A stretch of 64,000 bases of DNA from Neopestalotiopsis rosae (taxonomy: Eukaryota > Ascomycota > Sordariomycetes > Amphisphaeriales > Sporocadaceae), in assembly GCA_023078685.1 (NCBI GenBank), contig JALGAS010000011.1, positions 372,001-436,000 of the forward strand. Direction: 5' to 3'. Below are positions 11,151-21,847 of the stretch, piece after piece. Position 1 is the first letter of the stretch. Each line of letters starts with the position of its first letter. Made by a program: the position numbers and the translations under genes. Below the pieces are notes generated by a model. That model was not told where the DNA came from. It searched no databases and saw nothing but the letters and a program-made list of their open reading frames with translations.

Positions 11151-12270
11151 TCGTCTTGTTTGTTGTCAACATCGGGGCATCAAACTTAGCAAGCTTCTGT
11201 ATTCGACCCTCCTCTCCTCTAAAGGAGATGCATTCACATTGGATTCATATGAATGATTGCCGCCTTCGCCACAGACTAAGTCTTCCTCTCGCCAGTAATG
11301 AACTGTCGGAACGCATGAAACATCCTGAACGCCATTTCTTATATAATTCGACAGATTGGGGCCCTTCTGTCGTGGGAGCACCGGCATATTCACTGCAATT
11401 TTAGCATCGCCAAAGGAAACATGGGCACTTCAATCAACCTTGGCATTCCCACACCATAATTATGTGCTACGTCAAAATTATTGTACAAGGTCCAGCTTGA
11501 GGCACAGACCATGCGCGGCACGAGTCGATCATCTTACCTGTCTCCTTGCAGATCGCCAGCGAGGGCACACCGCGCCAGACCGTGATTGGCCACGGAGTGG
11601 ATATTGTGCCTTCTTCCATCGCGGTGCACTGAATGAGAAGAACTTTACACACGCATACTACAAATGTCAGGTGCCTGCATATATTGACATTTTGGAGGAG
11701 CCCAAACGATCAGGAAGAGTGAGAAACATGGCATTGTTTCTCAATGTTTTTGATAGTATCGTATTAATCTCAATTATTCTCTTTTTGAGTTATTATCACA
11801 GTCATGTCTATACAGCAGATCAATCCGAGCCATTGATTTTCAAGGTTTCTTTCCTCACCTTGTTACATTCTGATTGGTAGATTATACCTTAGCATACATG
11901 CTGGCTTATCAAACATCCTGGAGGCTGGTCTGCAAATGCACGTCAGCTTACAATACTACCTGGGCTTCAAGACATACGTACTCATGTCCAGAAACAGGAG
12001 CGAAAGGTCTTATTCTACTATCGTGGGTGCATCACATTGGCTGGAACTCTGGGATTTCAGAGGTGGCATACGCGTACTACCGCCCAGCCGCTCCGTCATA
12101 GTCCTGCAGCCTGCTACCCCACCCCGCGCCTTGTAAGTGACACACGATTGACACCTGGAGGCAAAGTCGATTTTATAGTCATTGTTAGCGAAGGAGGTGG
12201 ATAAGATAATGCCCTGTCGCGGATTTCCATTTACTTCACTTGAGCTTCGTCCATTGTTCAAACTCCATTG
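11151..12270. other. Intergenic region without recognised gene
   Basis: 1.1 kb with only short unconvincing frames. Probably the acetyltransferase 3' end and the promoter of the GFA-family gene. Confidence 0.45.
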
Positions 12271-13377
12271 ATGATAGATTCTCTCGACATGGCAGACCCG
12301 GAAGATTCCCAAAACAAGAAGACCCTGGCCTTGAGTGCCAAGTGCCACTGCGGCTTCGCTTCCCTCAGCGTAGAGATTCCCACAAGCGCAGTACCGCTCA
12401 AGTCGTCCATTTGCAGCTGCGATTCGTGCCGCAGAGTGACAGCTCAGCTGTTTGCAACGCACGTTGCCGTTCCCACTTCGGTCCCGCTTCCCGACATATC
12501 TCATCTTACGTCGTACCCTTCCTCGGCGTCGCTGACCCGTGTCTTTTGTCCGCGATGCGGCGGCAGCGTGCTGTGTCGTGACTCGTCGTTGGAGGGGAGA
12601 TTCTGGTTCACCGGAGGCGGGCTCGAAGGCCCCGTTGATGGGATTCTGGACCGTCAGGTCGTGTGGGCCAATGACACCGTTGACGGAGGTGGTGTCATAT
12701 GGCTGCCCGAGAAGAATAATGCTGGGAATGTCATCCAGCACTATGGTGCGCAGCGGGGAAGCGAGGTGGTTGACGTGGAAGCCATGCAGCGCAACTTTGC
12801 AGAGGCCGAGAAGTCTTCCTCATCGGCGGCGCAACCAGAGGCTGACGACCAACGAGAGGACAGACTTCAGGTCAGCTGCCACTGCGGCGCATTCCAGTGC
12901 TACATAACCAGACCCGACCCCGAGACCCCGGGACCAACGCCCGGGCACGGGAAATGGTGGCTCCCCGAGGGCAAAGGCCGCCGATACTGGGCCGGTCTGG
13001 ACGCCTGCCGCTCGTGCCGCAAGGCGACGGGATATGAGATCAACTCGTGGGCCTACGTGCCGGCACACAACTTTCGCAACCCGGATGCAGACGGCACACC
13101 GCTCGACCCGATGACGCACCCGGCGCTACGCCACTACGAGAGCTCTCCGGGAGTCCAGCGCGACTTTTGCGCCACGTGTGGTGCGTCTGTGTTTTTCCGA
13201 AAGCTTTCGCGGGACCCGCAGGTCTTTGACATTGGCGTCGGTCTGCTGCGCGGTCGCGGAGCGCGGGCTGAGGACTGGCTTCAGTGGAATGAGCTCGAGT
13301 TTGCAGAGTTTGCGCTGGATCAGGAATTTGCATCAGGGATCGCGGAAAAGATGAAGTCTTATAAGGCGGCACAGTAG
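12271..13377 (+). CDS. Tandem CENP-V/GFA (DUF636) zinc-binding protein
   Basis: Single exon, about 368 residues from the ATG at 12271; the ATG at 12289 is an alternative. Two copies of the GFA fold are visible. The first has CHCG, then CSCDSCRR, then FCPRCGG; the second (after about residue 195) has CHCG, ACRSCRK and FCATCGA. These cysteine sets match the two zinc sites of the CENP-V/GFA superfamily (PF04828), first described for bacterial glutathione-dependent formaldehyde-activating enzyme. Fungal members are mostly uncharacterised, so formaldehyde metabolism should not be assumed. A charged, Ala/Ser-rich linker joins the repeats. No targeting signal seen. The two copies differ clearly, so the duplication is old. 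Confidence 0.88.
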   Translation: MIDSLDMADPEDSQNKKTLALSAKCHCGFASLSVEIPTSAVPLKSSICSCDSCRRVTAQLFATHVAVPTSVPLPDISHLTSYPSSASLTRVFCPRCGGSVLCRDSSLEGRFWFTGGGLEGPVDGILDRQVVWANDTVDGGGVIWLPEKNNAGNVIQHYGAQRGSEVVDVEAMQRNFAEAEKSSSSAAQPEADDQREDRLQVSCHCGAFQCYITRPDPETPGPTPGHGKWWLPEGKGRRYWAGLDACRSCRKATGYEINSWAYVPAHNFRNPDADGTPLDPMTHPALRHYESSPGVQRDFCATCGASVFFRKLSRDPQVFDIGVGLLRGRGARAEDWLQWNELEFAEFALDQEFASGIAEKMKSYKAAQ

Positions 13378-14256
13378 TTTGAGAGACTGGAAACAATTAT
13401 TGCGGCGCTGTCGATATGAGTTGATGTGCTATCGTGGCTAAATATAGCTGAATCTGACTTATTTGCATAAACTCCTGTGAACTCGAAATCGGTCTTCGAC
13501 GTAAATAACCTCATTCTATTTAACATACTCGAATCTGTTTCATATATACTACAGTCTATCTCAAAAACTAATACGCCCGTATAAAATTGGTCATGGTGTC
13601 GTATCGCCAGCCATAAGTATACTTCCGAGGAGTTTGCTCATCTCCCAAGGCTGGAGCAATGAAAGTCAGAGGAGCCGGCGCCAACACGCATAAACACGCA
13701 TAATGGGTTGGATATTATAATATAAATATCATGATCGTTTTTGATTATAGAGTAACTGTATTTTAAGAATGTTCGAGGCGATGCTGATCTTGGGTTGGAT
13801 GTGAAGAGGGTGGTTGAGGTATATTACCCCCCGTAGTTCGTACTTGACCGATGCATCACTCTTTTGACCATAACTCATCATTGACCACCAATGATGACCC
13901 CTCCCTTTCATGCCTGGCGGATCAATAACATATCCCTTGCAGCTCCATGCAACCCACCTGGTTTGCTTCTGCGTCAGGCCAAGCAAGGGCAATTCAGCTA
14001 CCTGTAGGGCTACGCCTCTGTCGAGCGCCTTGACCGCAACCAACAGTCTCCAACTGGCGATGAATACGGCCAGACTCAGGGTCACTGCACCTGCTGTCCG
14101 CCAATTCTGAATGTAAAACCAACAAACTACGTGATACGATCCTGTGACCCAACAGAAGGCTACGTCCACGTCTAGAAACCCCCGCCTCACCGCAATCTTA
14201 GCAATCTAAGGTCGATTTTCCGTCCTCAACGCATTTCGTCCTAAGCGTATTTCACC
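13378..14256. other. Intergenic, with one membrane-like open frame
   Basis: A minus-strand open frame of 153 codons (13729-14190) includes one hydrophobic stretch (TLSLAVFIASWRLLVAV) and several Trp, but has no ATG start and no recognised family. It may be a gene remnant. The rest is AT-rich promoter sequence of the methyltransferase. Confidence 0.35.
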
Positions 14257-15350
14257 ATGGCTGAGAAGGCAATTAAACAATACGAGCATGACTATTTCCT
14301 CGAGGGCAGCGAGGAGTCAAGCCGGCTGTCAAATCAACATGGGATCATCAAGGATGCTATGGGCCGCCTTGTGCTGGCACCTATCAATCTCTCAGTGGCT
14401 CCATTGAAGATTCTGGATTCTGGAACTGCTGACGGTCAGTGTGCCCATAGACCTCAAGGCATGAACGTGTCCTATCCTATGCCATCATCAATCTCCGCTT
14501 GGGGGGAGCACAAGTGCTAGACCAGCCGGGCCGGTGCCTTTTCACCATGCACAAGTGAGGAGGAGCATCAGAACTTGGTTTCAGTGCACTTACCATGAAA
14601 TAGGCACATGGATTCGGGATTTAGCAGCCTCGACCGCACCTGTCCGCCATGAGTTCTACGGGACCGACATCAACCCAGCAGAGTTCCCTACTGAGGTGTC
14701 TGATGGCACAACATACCGAGCTCAGGATATCAACCAGCCATGGCCCGAGGATTGGAAAGAGCTGTTTGATCTTGTGCACCAACGTCTGGTCTTGGTCGGC
14801 AGTGGATCGAAGCAGAACGAAGCTCTTCAGTCCATCGCTCGCCTTGTCAAACCTGGCGGTTGGATTCAGCTTATCGAAGCTACGAACTGCCACCCGGCTG
14901 CTGTGTGCGGACCAAAGATGCATGCCTTCATTGACTTGACGATCTCCGTATTTCAAGAGATGGGAGCTGACCTCAAGGTGGGCGAAAATCTGCCGCTATG
15001 GCTTGAAAAGGCTGGTTTCACCGACATTGAACACCTCGATCTCGAGATGAAGATGGGTGCTCAGAACCCCGACAAGGAGCTTGCTCGTAGAGGAGTTTTC
15101 TTAATGAGCATTGCCACCCGCGGTTTGACACAATTTGCGAAGAGTGAGTAATACCTTTCCGGAATTGTGTCTCTTCAATGTTTAGATGACTGCAATACTG
15201 ATGCTCAGAAACATAATAGCTTTCCCTCCTGGAAGATGCAGTCTCTCTATAGAGCAGCTTGATTCTCTTCCTGAGGAACTGGATGAAGAGCTAAAGACAA
15301 TTGGGGGACTTTATCCAGTGAGCGTCGTTTGGGGCCGCAAGGCTACTTGA
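14257..15350 (+). CDS. UMTA/LaeA-like SAM-dependent methyltransferase
   Basis: Three exons: 14257-14434, 14604-15143 and 15220-15350, giving about 282 residues. Intron 1 (169 bp, GTCAGT...ATAG) splits the SAM-binding motif I, which on joining reads LDSGTADGTWIRDLA, the hallmark of this fungal family. Intron 2 (76 bp, GTGAGT...AATAG) leads to a last exon ending VVWGRKAT. A better-looking CAG at 15208 would give an early stop. Other motifs are YGTDINPAEFP (motif II), FDLVHQRLV and RLVKPGGWIQLIE. The N-terminal EHDYFLEGSEESSRLSNQH block is typical of UMTA methyltransferases, relatives of LaeA and of small-molecule methyltransferases such as GliN. The substrate cannot be told. The start context is CACCATGG. 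No clustered biosynthetic core enzyme is present here. Confidence 0.85.
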
Positions 15351-17513
15351 GAAGAACTCTGCTAGCATAGTACAACATCATGACCTATCCCTGTGTTGCT
15401 TCGCAGACCTTGGCGAGTATGAATAACTTTGCTAAAGACTTTCGACATTTTCATGTTACTTAAATATCAGATCGGCCATGGTGTGGGAGTGATACGGCAG
15501 CTGACCTGTTCTGGGAACAAGACTGAAAGCTATATGCTTGCAAGGCCAATTTGGACCTGCTTGCAGCAAGACTTTGAAATACAACTCACAGAAAGACCGA
15601 GTTGTGGTGAGTTTCTTCTACTGAGATTTCAGTTGTGAATATAGCACTAACTTTATGCGTTGGCTACCGCGAAATCTGGACAATCCGAGACCATGAGACT
15701 AAAGTAAGCTGACAGTTAAAAACAACTCCCAGCAAGTCCTACAGAAACCATGCCTTGGTTTGCTGAGAAGTTCAGTTGCCGCTGACTATTCAATCAGGAA
15801 GTGGAGGAATCAGTGCTTCGTGTTGTCGTCGCAGCGGGCGGGGTGGATCTTGGAATAGTAGTCCTATGGGGTTGTAGTGGTTTCAGGCGTGCAAGCTGTT
15901 GGCAGGTAGTGTGTCTCATCACGCGCAAGTTTGTTGGTCGCTGGAGTTGGAGAAAATGCGGCTTTGAACTGCGAAGAAAGTTATATGATCGGACAGAAAA
16001 GCGTGTGAAGGTACCGATTTGCAGTTAGCCGACGTCTACTCGGCTGTCTGAGCCAAGCAGAGCCATTCATTCTTGGCAGAAGATTCATCGCGGGCAGTGA
16101 GTGACAGGCTGCAGGCTAGAGGGTTGAAAGGCTATCATGGTATGTGGCTACGACCCATGTCAGTTTTCGTTTTTGGCACAAGTATGGAGACCGTAGCTAT
16201 TGTGGCGACTCGCATAAAGGCAGGGGGCGTGAGTTTACTTCTGTCGAATGAAATCTTGCTCCATAGGCGACGTATCTGCAGTGTGATGCTTCTGTCGCAT
16301 GGGGCTAGAATCTATCGAAGAAGTGCAAAAAGAGCTCAGCAGACACTGGCTGGTTGAACTGCACATTCTCGTCGCAAAATGCTAATGTTTGTAGCTTCGG
16401 CGAACGGGTCAACGGTGAATGGCCTTCCACGGAGTACACTTAGTATGGTCGTATGGTCGAAGGTTGGAGAGATTCTCGATGCACGATAAAGAGCTCCAAG
16501 GTGTGCGTAGAATCGTCGAGCACATTCTAGTTGTCTACGTGCATAGAATAACATACCGTAAGAACTCAGCCTTTGATCAGAAGGGACGTTTTCAACAGAG
16601 TTCCAGGAATTGATCTACGCAGTGATGTTTGATGTCCGGATCCCAGGAACGCCTCATGGCGTCACAACCAAAGTTCAGATGAAGGCAGGAGCGATTGATT
16701 GGATGATGATCACGCACAAATTGCGCGTGGCGCTTCCAGCGAGTGACAAAGCATTAAGAACAGCGTAGCACAATGAAAGGATCGTACAACAAAGGAAGGT
16801 TTGGAAGGCCTCTGGAAGTCGATTATACTGAATCGATGGAGTGGGGAAACTATAGATTATCCATGGCAATAGGTTCGGGTGCACTGGGCAATTGACAGAG
16901 TTTACCTTGGTTCTACATGATCGGGTGATCGTCCCGGGCGTTTGCTGATAAGCCTATCTCGTACTTGGCAAGTACCGCAGATACGTCAGATCATGTTAGC
17001 TTGATGAGGTGAGACACGTGTAGAAACAACGAGTGAGATGATGAAAGGTGGTTGCCACCATCGAAGGACAAGGCAATAAAAGAGCCAGCCAGAATCGCAT
17101 GGTAAGGTACCTTCTGTAAGCAATTGGCAAGTACGGCTGCAAGACAAGACAATGAGAAAGGCACGATCGATGACGCTAAAGCGCACCGGTTTGAACTCCA
17201 GTGCCATTTGCCCTTGTCGGGCGCTCTAGTATCTCAAATCGAGGTTCTAGAAGGCATGGAATGAAATCTAAAGACACGAGTATTCAGGTACTGAACGGGG
17301 AGATTTCAACAAGAGTTCGGAAAGCTCCTAAAGCCAGTCACCACTGACAGTCTGAATGATTGAGGGGAGTCGTTGTACTGTCTAGGACTCTAAGGTACAA
17401 CATTTTTTAGTGATCTGGCAGTTGCCTCTGTTGTATCGTTATTATTAGTTGAGCGTAGCTACTGTAGATGATCCGATGTAACCTTTCCCGCACAAAAGGC
17501 GCAGTGCATTGAT
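15351..17513. other. Long intergenic region, no gene recognised
   Basis: 2.2 kb in which every open frame is short and lacks motifs. No terminal inverted repeats or transposase fragments were seen. It could hold a decayed sequence or an unrecognised RNA. Confidence 0.4.
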
Positions 17514-17568
17514 GCGCTAAACTACGCGCAATCCGCGCATCCACGCTAAAGTACGCACAATCCGCGCA
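17514..17568 (+). promoter_or_regulatory. 26-bp direct repeat upstream of metallothionein
   Basis: Two 26 bp copies, 17514-17539 and 17543-17568, match at 23 of 26 positions and share the core CAATCCGCGCA. They sit about 230-280 bp before the metallothionein ATG and 80-130 bp before its TATA box. Position and duplication suggest a transcription-factor site, possibly metal-responsive; that role is inferred. Confidence 0.5.
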
Positions 17569-17648
17569 GAGGGAAACCGGCACTTTGATTGGATCGCATG
17601 ACGTTGTGGAGTTCCAAGGGATCAGCTGCGACTCAGGGTCTCATTGGA

Positions 17649-17656
17649 TATATAAG
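17649..17656 (+). promoter_or_regulatory. TATA box of metallothionein gene
   Basis: TATATAAG lies 147 bp upstream of the metallothionein ATG. It is followed by a CT-rich start region and a long A/C-rich leader that contains no ATG, as in highly expressed inducible fungal genes. Confidence 0.65.
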
Positions 17657-17795
17657 GGACAGGACCCTTCTTCTCTTCTCCCAGATTATTACTATCCCCA
17701 ATCACAACATCAAGCAACAATCTGACAAGATCAAAGTCAAGACTTCTCTCTACAAACCTTAAACCACAAACCCAAATCACAAATCAACCATCAAA

Positions 17796-18024
17796 ATGAA
17801 GGGTGACTGCGGATGCTCCGGCTCCTCCAGCTGTAAGCTCTTGAACCCCTCCTTCTTATCATCTGCCTTTTTACCCCGCCGCCAACAACTACCCCGCCTT
17901 GGCAATACGGGAAGAAGATACCAAATCACACAACAAGACAATCATCAGTTGTACTGACATTACCCTTTCTTTCACAGGCACTTGCAGCTCTGGAAACTGC
18001 TCCTGCTCCGGCTGCGGCAAATAA
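17796..18024 (+). CDS. cmt: Copper metallothionein (27 residues, spliced)
   Basis: Two tiny exons, 17796-17832 and 17978-18024, encode 27 residues. The 145 bp intron (GTAAGC donor, TTTCACAG acceptor) splits a cysteine codon. Exon 1 reads MKGDCGCSGSSS and exon 2 ends CSCSGCGK. Seven cysteines in C-x-C, C-x-C, C-x-C and a final C arrangement match the Neurospora crassa copper metallothionein almost residue for residue; the spacing between the second and third pairs is one residue longer. The protein should bind a cluster of Cu(I) ions in the cytosol and buffer copper. There are no aromatic residues, as expected. The gene has its own TATA box and an upstream direct repeat. It is easily missed because each exon is under 50 nt. 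Confidence 0.93.
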
Positions 18025-19730
18025 GCCAATCACAACCACATCTTTCGAAGCATAGCTTCGCCTCATCGCATCATCACTGGCAGTAGACAAGACAATTGTT
18101 CTGCTGTCAACTCCTCTCGGCAACAGTTTTACGCAACAACATGTGCTAGATTATGGACGGGTGTCGATCGAGGATCAGGTGGAGGGAGGGTGTTTCATTA
18201 GAAAGACGTAGTTCTTTGAGAATACAACACACAATTGTGATCGTTTAGCATTATCGTTCTTGCCAAATCAAATGTGACCATGATCTTTCACCCAAATCGT
18301 CTTGTTCCTGTCCAAATGGCAACTATCAAAATCGACACCAGGGACAGAAAGACACATGCATTACCGCTTCAGTCCTCGAGTCCATGTCCATGCAAACTCT
18401 CTGCTCAATATGATCCAAGAGGTACATGTGGCACCTGCAGCCCTGAACTGTATTATCGCCATGTGCTAATCCGTCCACCAAGCTAGCTGATAGACAGCCA
18501 ACGCGACCGCCTGCAATAATTGGTATCGGCATTTAAGAACCACAACCAGCCGCGGCTGAAATGTAACGACATGTGTTGAATATGTAGGCAGCCTGGCGTT
18601 GACTAAGGTGCCTTACAATCAACATGGAAGAACATATCCTCACACGTGACAATCGAACGACGATTAAAAGCTCGAGTACATTACGTACCTGAGTCAGTCA
18701 AGAGCGCTACCTGATTAGAAGAAGCCTTTGGGCCGCGCTGCACCTGGCACCGCTTGTTGCGCACGTTCGCCAAAGAGCCAACTGAGGCGTCTCCTACGTT
18801 TCAAGTACAACTGCCTCGGTCGTGTCCATAAAGACGTAGATGACGCATTGCCAACTGCAAGAACGAAGAATCCCGAAGCTATGAGCTAATATTGACAATC
18901 AATTTGGTTGGCAAGGCAAGAAAGATCACAGATTTCAATGTCGTAAGGTCAGAATCGGGTCCAGCTCTAAACGCGGTCGGTCTCGGACGCAGTAGGTTCG
19001 GTGCAAGTGTCGTCAGAACTACGATGCACAAAGTGTTACATCTGCATGTGGCCGGTATCCAATTACCTCACAAGTTAACACCGTTTGACCATATTGAAGA
19101 AGTGAGCTCAATGCTCAGCTCTGCCCACTCTGGGCCAGGATTTTGGTCCAGAAAGAGCATATTGCAGAATGTAAATGCAAGTGATGCAAACCTTTTGGGA
19201 CGGGAGAGACTCGACAAGTGGACATGCGACTTGGCACCCACAGATCTGATGTCGTTCACCGTTGCATCCATACATCATATTATACATATGTACATACGGA
19301 CCTATGTACCATACCGCCTTCTCTCTTAACGTGACCTGACCTGACCTGACCTGATCAGCAGATGCAAGAACTACATATGGAAGCAACCACCCTCAACGCT
19401 TGCCAGATCAGGCTAAGCATTAGGAGGTGAAGGCACACTTTGCACTTTTTGTAATTGTTTTTTCCCCCAAATCTCTCCGGACGACAATATTTTTTTCATC
19501 CAATGTGATCAAGTTGGACAAGTCATTAAGTGGTTCCTTCGTGGGTCCCTTTTCTGGGCCGCTATTATGGAGTAAATTACGCGGCGAACAACCAGCGATT
19601 CCTAGACTAAATGCCCGGCCGAATCTGGCATTCCAGGGCACCCAGGACTATACCAAGGTTAAAAAAAAGAAAAGCAGTGAAAAGTTCAGTGAAATTACGC
19701 GAAACATGAGATTCTGAAGCCGCCGCGCCA
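18025..19730. other. Intergenic region
   Basis: Metallothionein 3' UTR, then about 1.5 kb without a recognised gene. A short ACCTG tandem repeat occurs at about 19332-19354. Nothing else seen. Confidence 0.45.
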
Positions 19731-21077
19731 ATGACGGATCCGGCGAGATACTGGCCGGGCGGCGTCCCTTCGGAAGTTCGTTTCCACCCAACTCCCATTC
19801 GTGGGTCTTTGAGAAACGAGATCAAAGGTTGGCAACTTTTTCTCAAGGTGAGTCTCAAGAAGAAGGAGAGTGAGACACATAGCGATGGGAGAGTTTGCGT
19901 TATACTCTCCCTCGAGTCATGTTCCCTCCGATCCTACATTACAGAAACCCAATAACCGCCCATGACAAATTAACTAACTTTGTCTTGCAACAAAAAGGAG
20001 AATGCCGTCGGCCGTGGGACAGGGGAGACAGACAGCACATTTGAAGTGCGCCAGAGGCGGAAGCTCATGCAGAGGTGGGCTTCCATGAGCCAGTCGGACC
20101 GCGACGCTTATCAGAACCGCGCCCCATGCAGAGCCGGGGACTCGTGGTACCCCGAGGTGCTCCGGAGCCGATCCTCTTCCGCCTCTTACTCTTCGGACCT
20201 GAGCCTGAACAATGGGCAAAGTCAATCGGCGGCCGCTGCCGCAGCAGAGAATGTCCGGCTCCTCAACCTCGTTGCACCGCTGCCCCTAGGCCCCCGGAAC
20301 CGGGCCCTTTGGACCAAACTGCGCATCATGCTGTACAATCTCGACGGAGACGATGGCACCGTATTCCAGTGGCAGGACGACGACGAAAAGATCGCTTACT
20401 GCGTGCCCAACGACGCTGACCCGAACCTGCTTACGTCGGCGACTTTTCTCAAGTGGTGTTATATTGAAAATGCCAACTTTGATTGCATGGCCATGACACG
20501 GAGCGGCACCGTTATTCTGCACCGGCGCCGTAGTACCGTGGTGCTGATTGACCAGGAGGCCCTCGACACTGGCCTGATCTTGCTGTGCCGTCTGGCCAAT
20601 AACGGACAGGTACTGGCCGAAGGGAGGGTCTGGCCGCTGAGCATGAAGGTTGCGTACGCGAAGATGACCATTATGGGCTGGTCTGTTGACGAGGTGCTCG
20701 ACTCTGACACATTCAGAAATCCTTATAGACTAAGGTAAGTCTTGACCCTGCACGAGTCGGAGACATACACTGCTTCGATCCAGTCTCACTGAGACCAAAT
20801 GCTAACCTCCCATAGCTCGAATATGGAGGAGCCATTACTTGACATTCTCGACGCCAAGGCATCATATATTAACCAGCCAGACATTGATCTATGGATGGAA
20901 GCCATTGAGAGATGTGCCCCGGGCTACCTAGAGTTGGAGGATGAAAACGACGGTATGGTCGAAGATTATGACCATGACAACTTCAGGACCAACGAAGAGT
21001 TGCGGCATCTCCCTTGGAACGATGAGCACGAAGAGATGGGGCACACTTCCTGGAACGATGAGTGCGATGAGTTCTGA
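19731..21077 (+). CDS. Uncharacterised protein with HMG-box-like N-terminus
   Basis: Three exons, 19731-19847, 19998-20734 and 20816-21077, about 371 residues; all junctions are in frame (GTGAGT/AAAAAG and GTAAGT/CATAG). Joining exons 1 and 2 gives GWQLFLKENA followed about 20 residues later by RRKLMQRWASMSQSDRDAYQ, the hydrophobic and basic pattern of an HMG-box helix pair. A polyalanine and serine linker follows. The central part (about 120-285) is a compact mixed region with WTKLRIMLYNLDGDDG and VILHRRRSTVVLIDQEALD; I do not recognise it. The C-terminus is strongly acidic and carries a short repeat, PWNDEHEE and SWNDECDE. DNA binding is inferred from the HMG-like segment only. Confidence 0.65.
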
Positions 21078-21847
21078 TTGGGGCCATGTGTGCGCGCGGG
21101 CCGAGCCATTCTGAGTACAATGGCTACTGGTCGATTCGAGAGCATTTCCAGGAGTCTTGGGCGCAGTCTAGCGACTGCATAGAATGTATGCATATGGGAA
21201 AGAGAAAAGTATATCCTTTCCCTTCACTATAGATCCGGTAAATAAATAAAGTCATGAACATAATGTACTACGATGTCTTACATTGATTTGCAAATGAAAA
21301 GAAAGCTGTAACTATATGGGTGATTCACAACCTAGGGCAGTATGGAACTGATGCCGGCAACAATCATGAAAGAATCTTTATCACACGATATGTTACCGTC
21401 ACAAGTCGGTGGGCAAGTCTCCATAGCCAAATCCTTGTATCATTTGAATACTGACTGATACTTGGCCTGGTCTTGTGTATAATGTTAGTAGTTCATTTTG
21501 CTCAATGTGACCACTTATCCGCCCAGCTATGTACTAAGCGCGAGCTCACAATATTCGCTATGAACCGAACGATTTGTCACAACAGTAACAACATTGAGTT
21601 CTGAACAAAGGCAGCAAAAGTACTCATATCTAATATTTATTTATCAACGCACGGGTGTCTATTTTTAAACGATCTTGGCGAAGCAATTGGGCCATATATC
21701 AGTGGGATGCCCCCTCTATTCCCTAATTACAAGTCAAAGTGGCAGTAAAAGCCCTTTGACCAAACTGCCAGAGCGTGCTGCTAAGCCACAACTCATGCAA
21801 CACGATTAGCATCTGGGCTTGCCAGTAGTCGTCCGATCTGGACCACT
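21078..21847. other. Convergent intergenic region
   Basis: AT-rich 3' ends of the HMG-like gene and of argininosuccinate synthase. No other feature seen. Confidence 0.45.

Noticed and set aside
13729..14190. Minus-strand frame with a membrane-like segment
   Set aside because: No ATG at the start, no family match, and it overlaps the methyltransferase promoter; at most a remnant.
15209..15219. CAG acceptor at 15208 for the last methyltransferase exon
   Set aside because: Gives a short tail with an early stop; the TAG acceptor at 15219 yields the family-like C-terminus.
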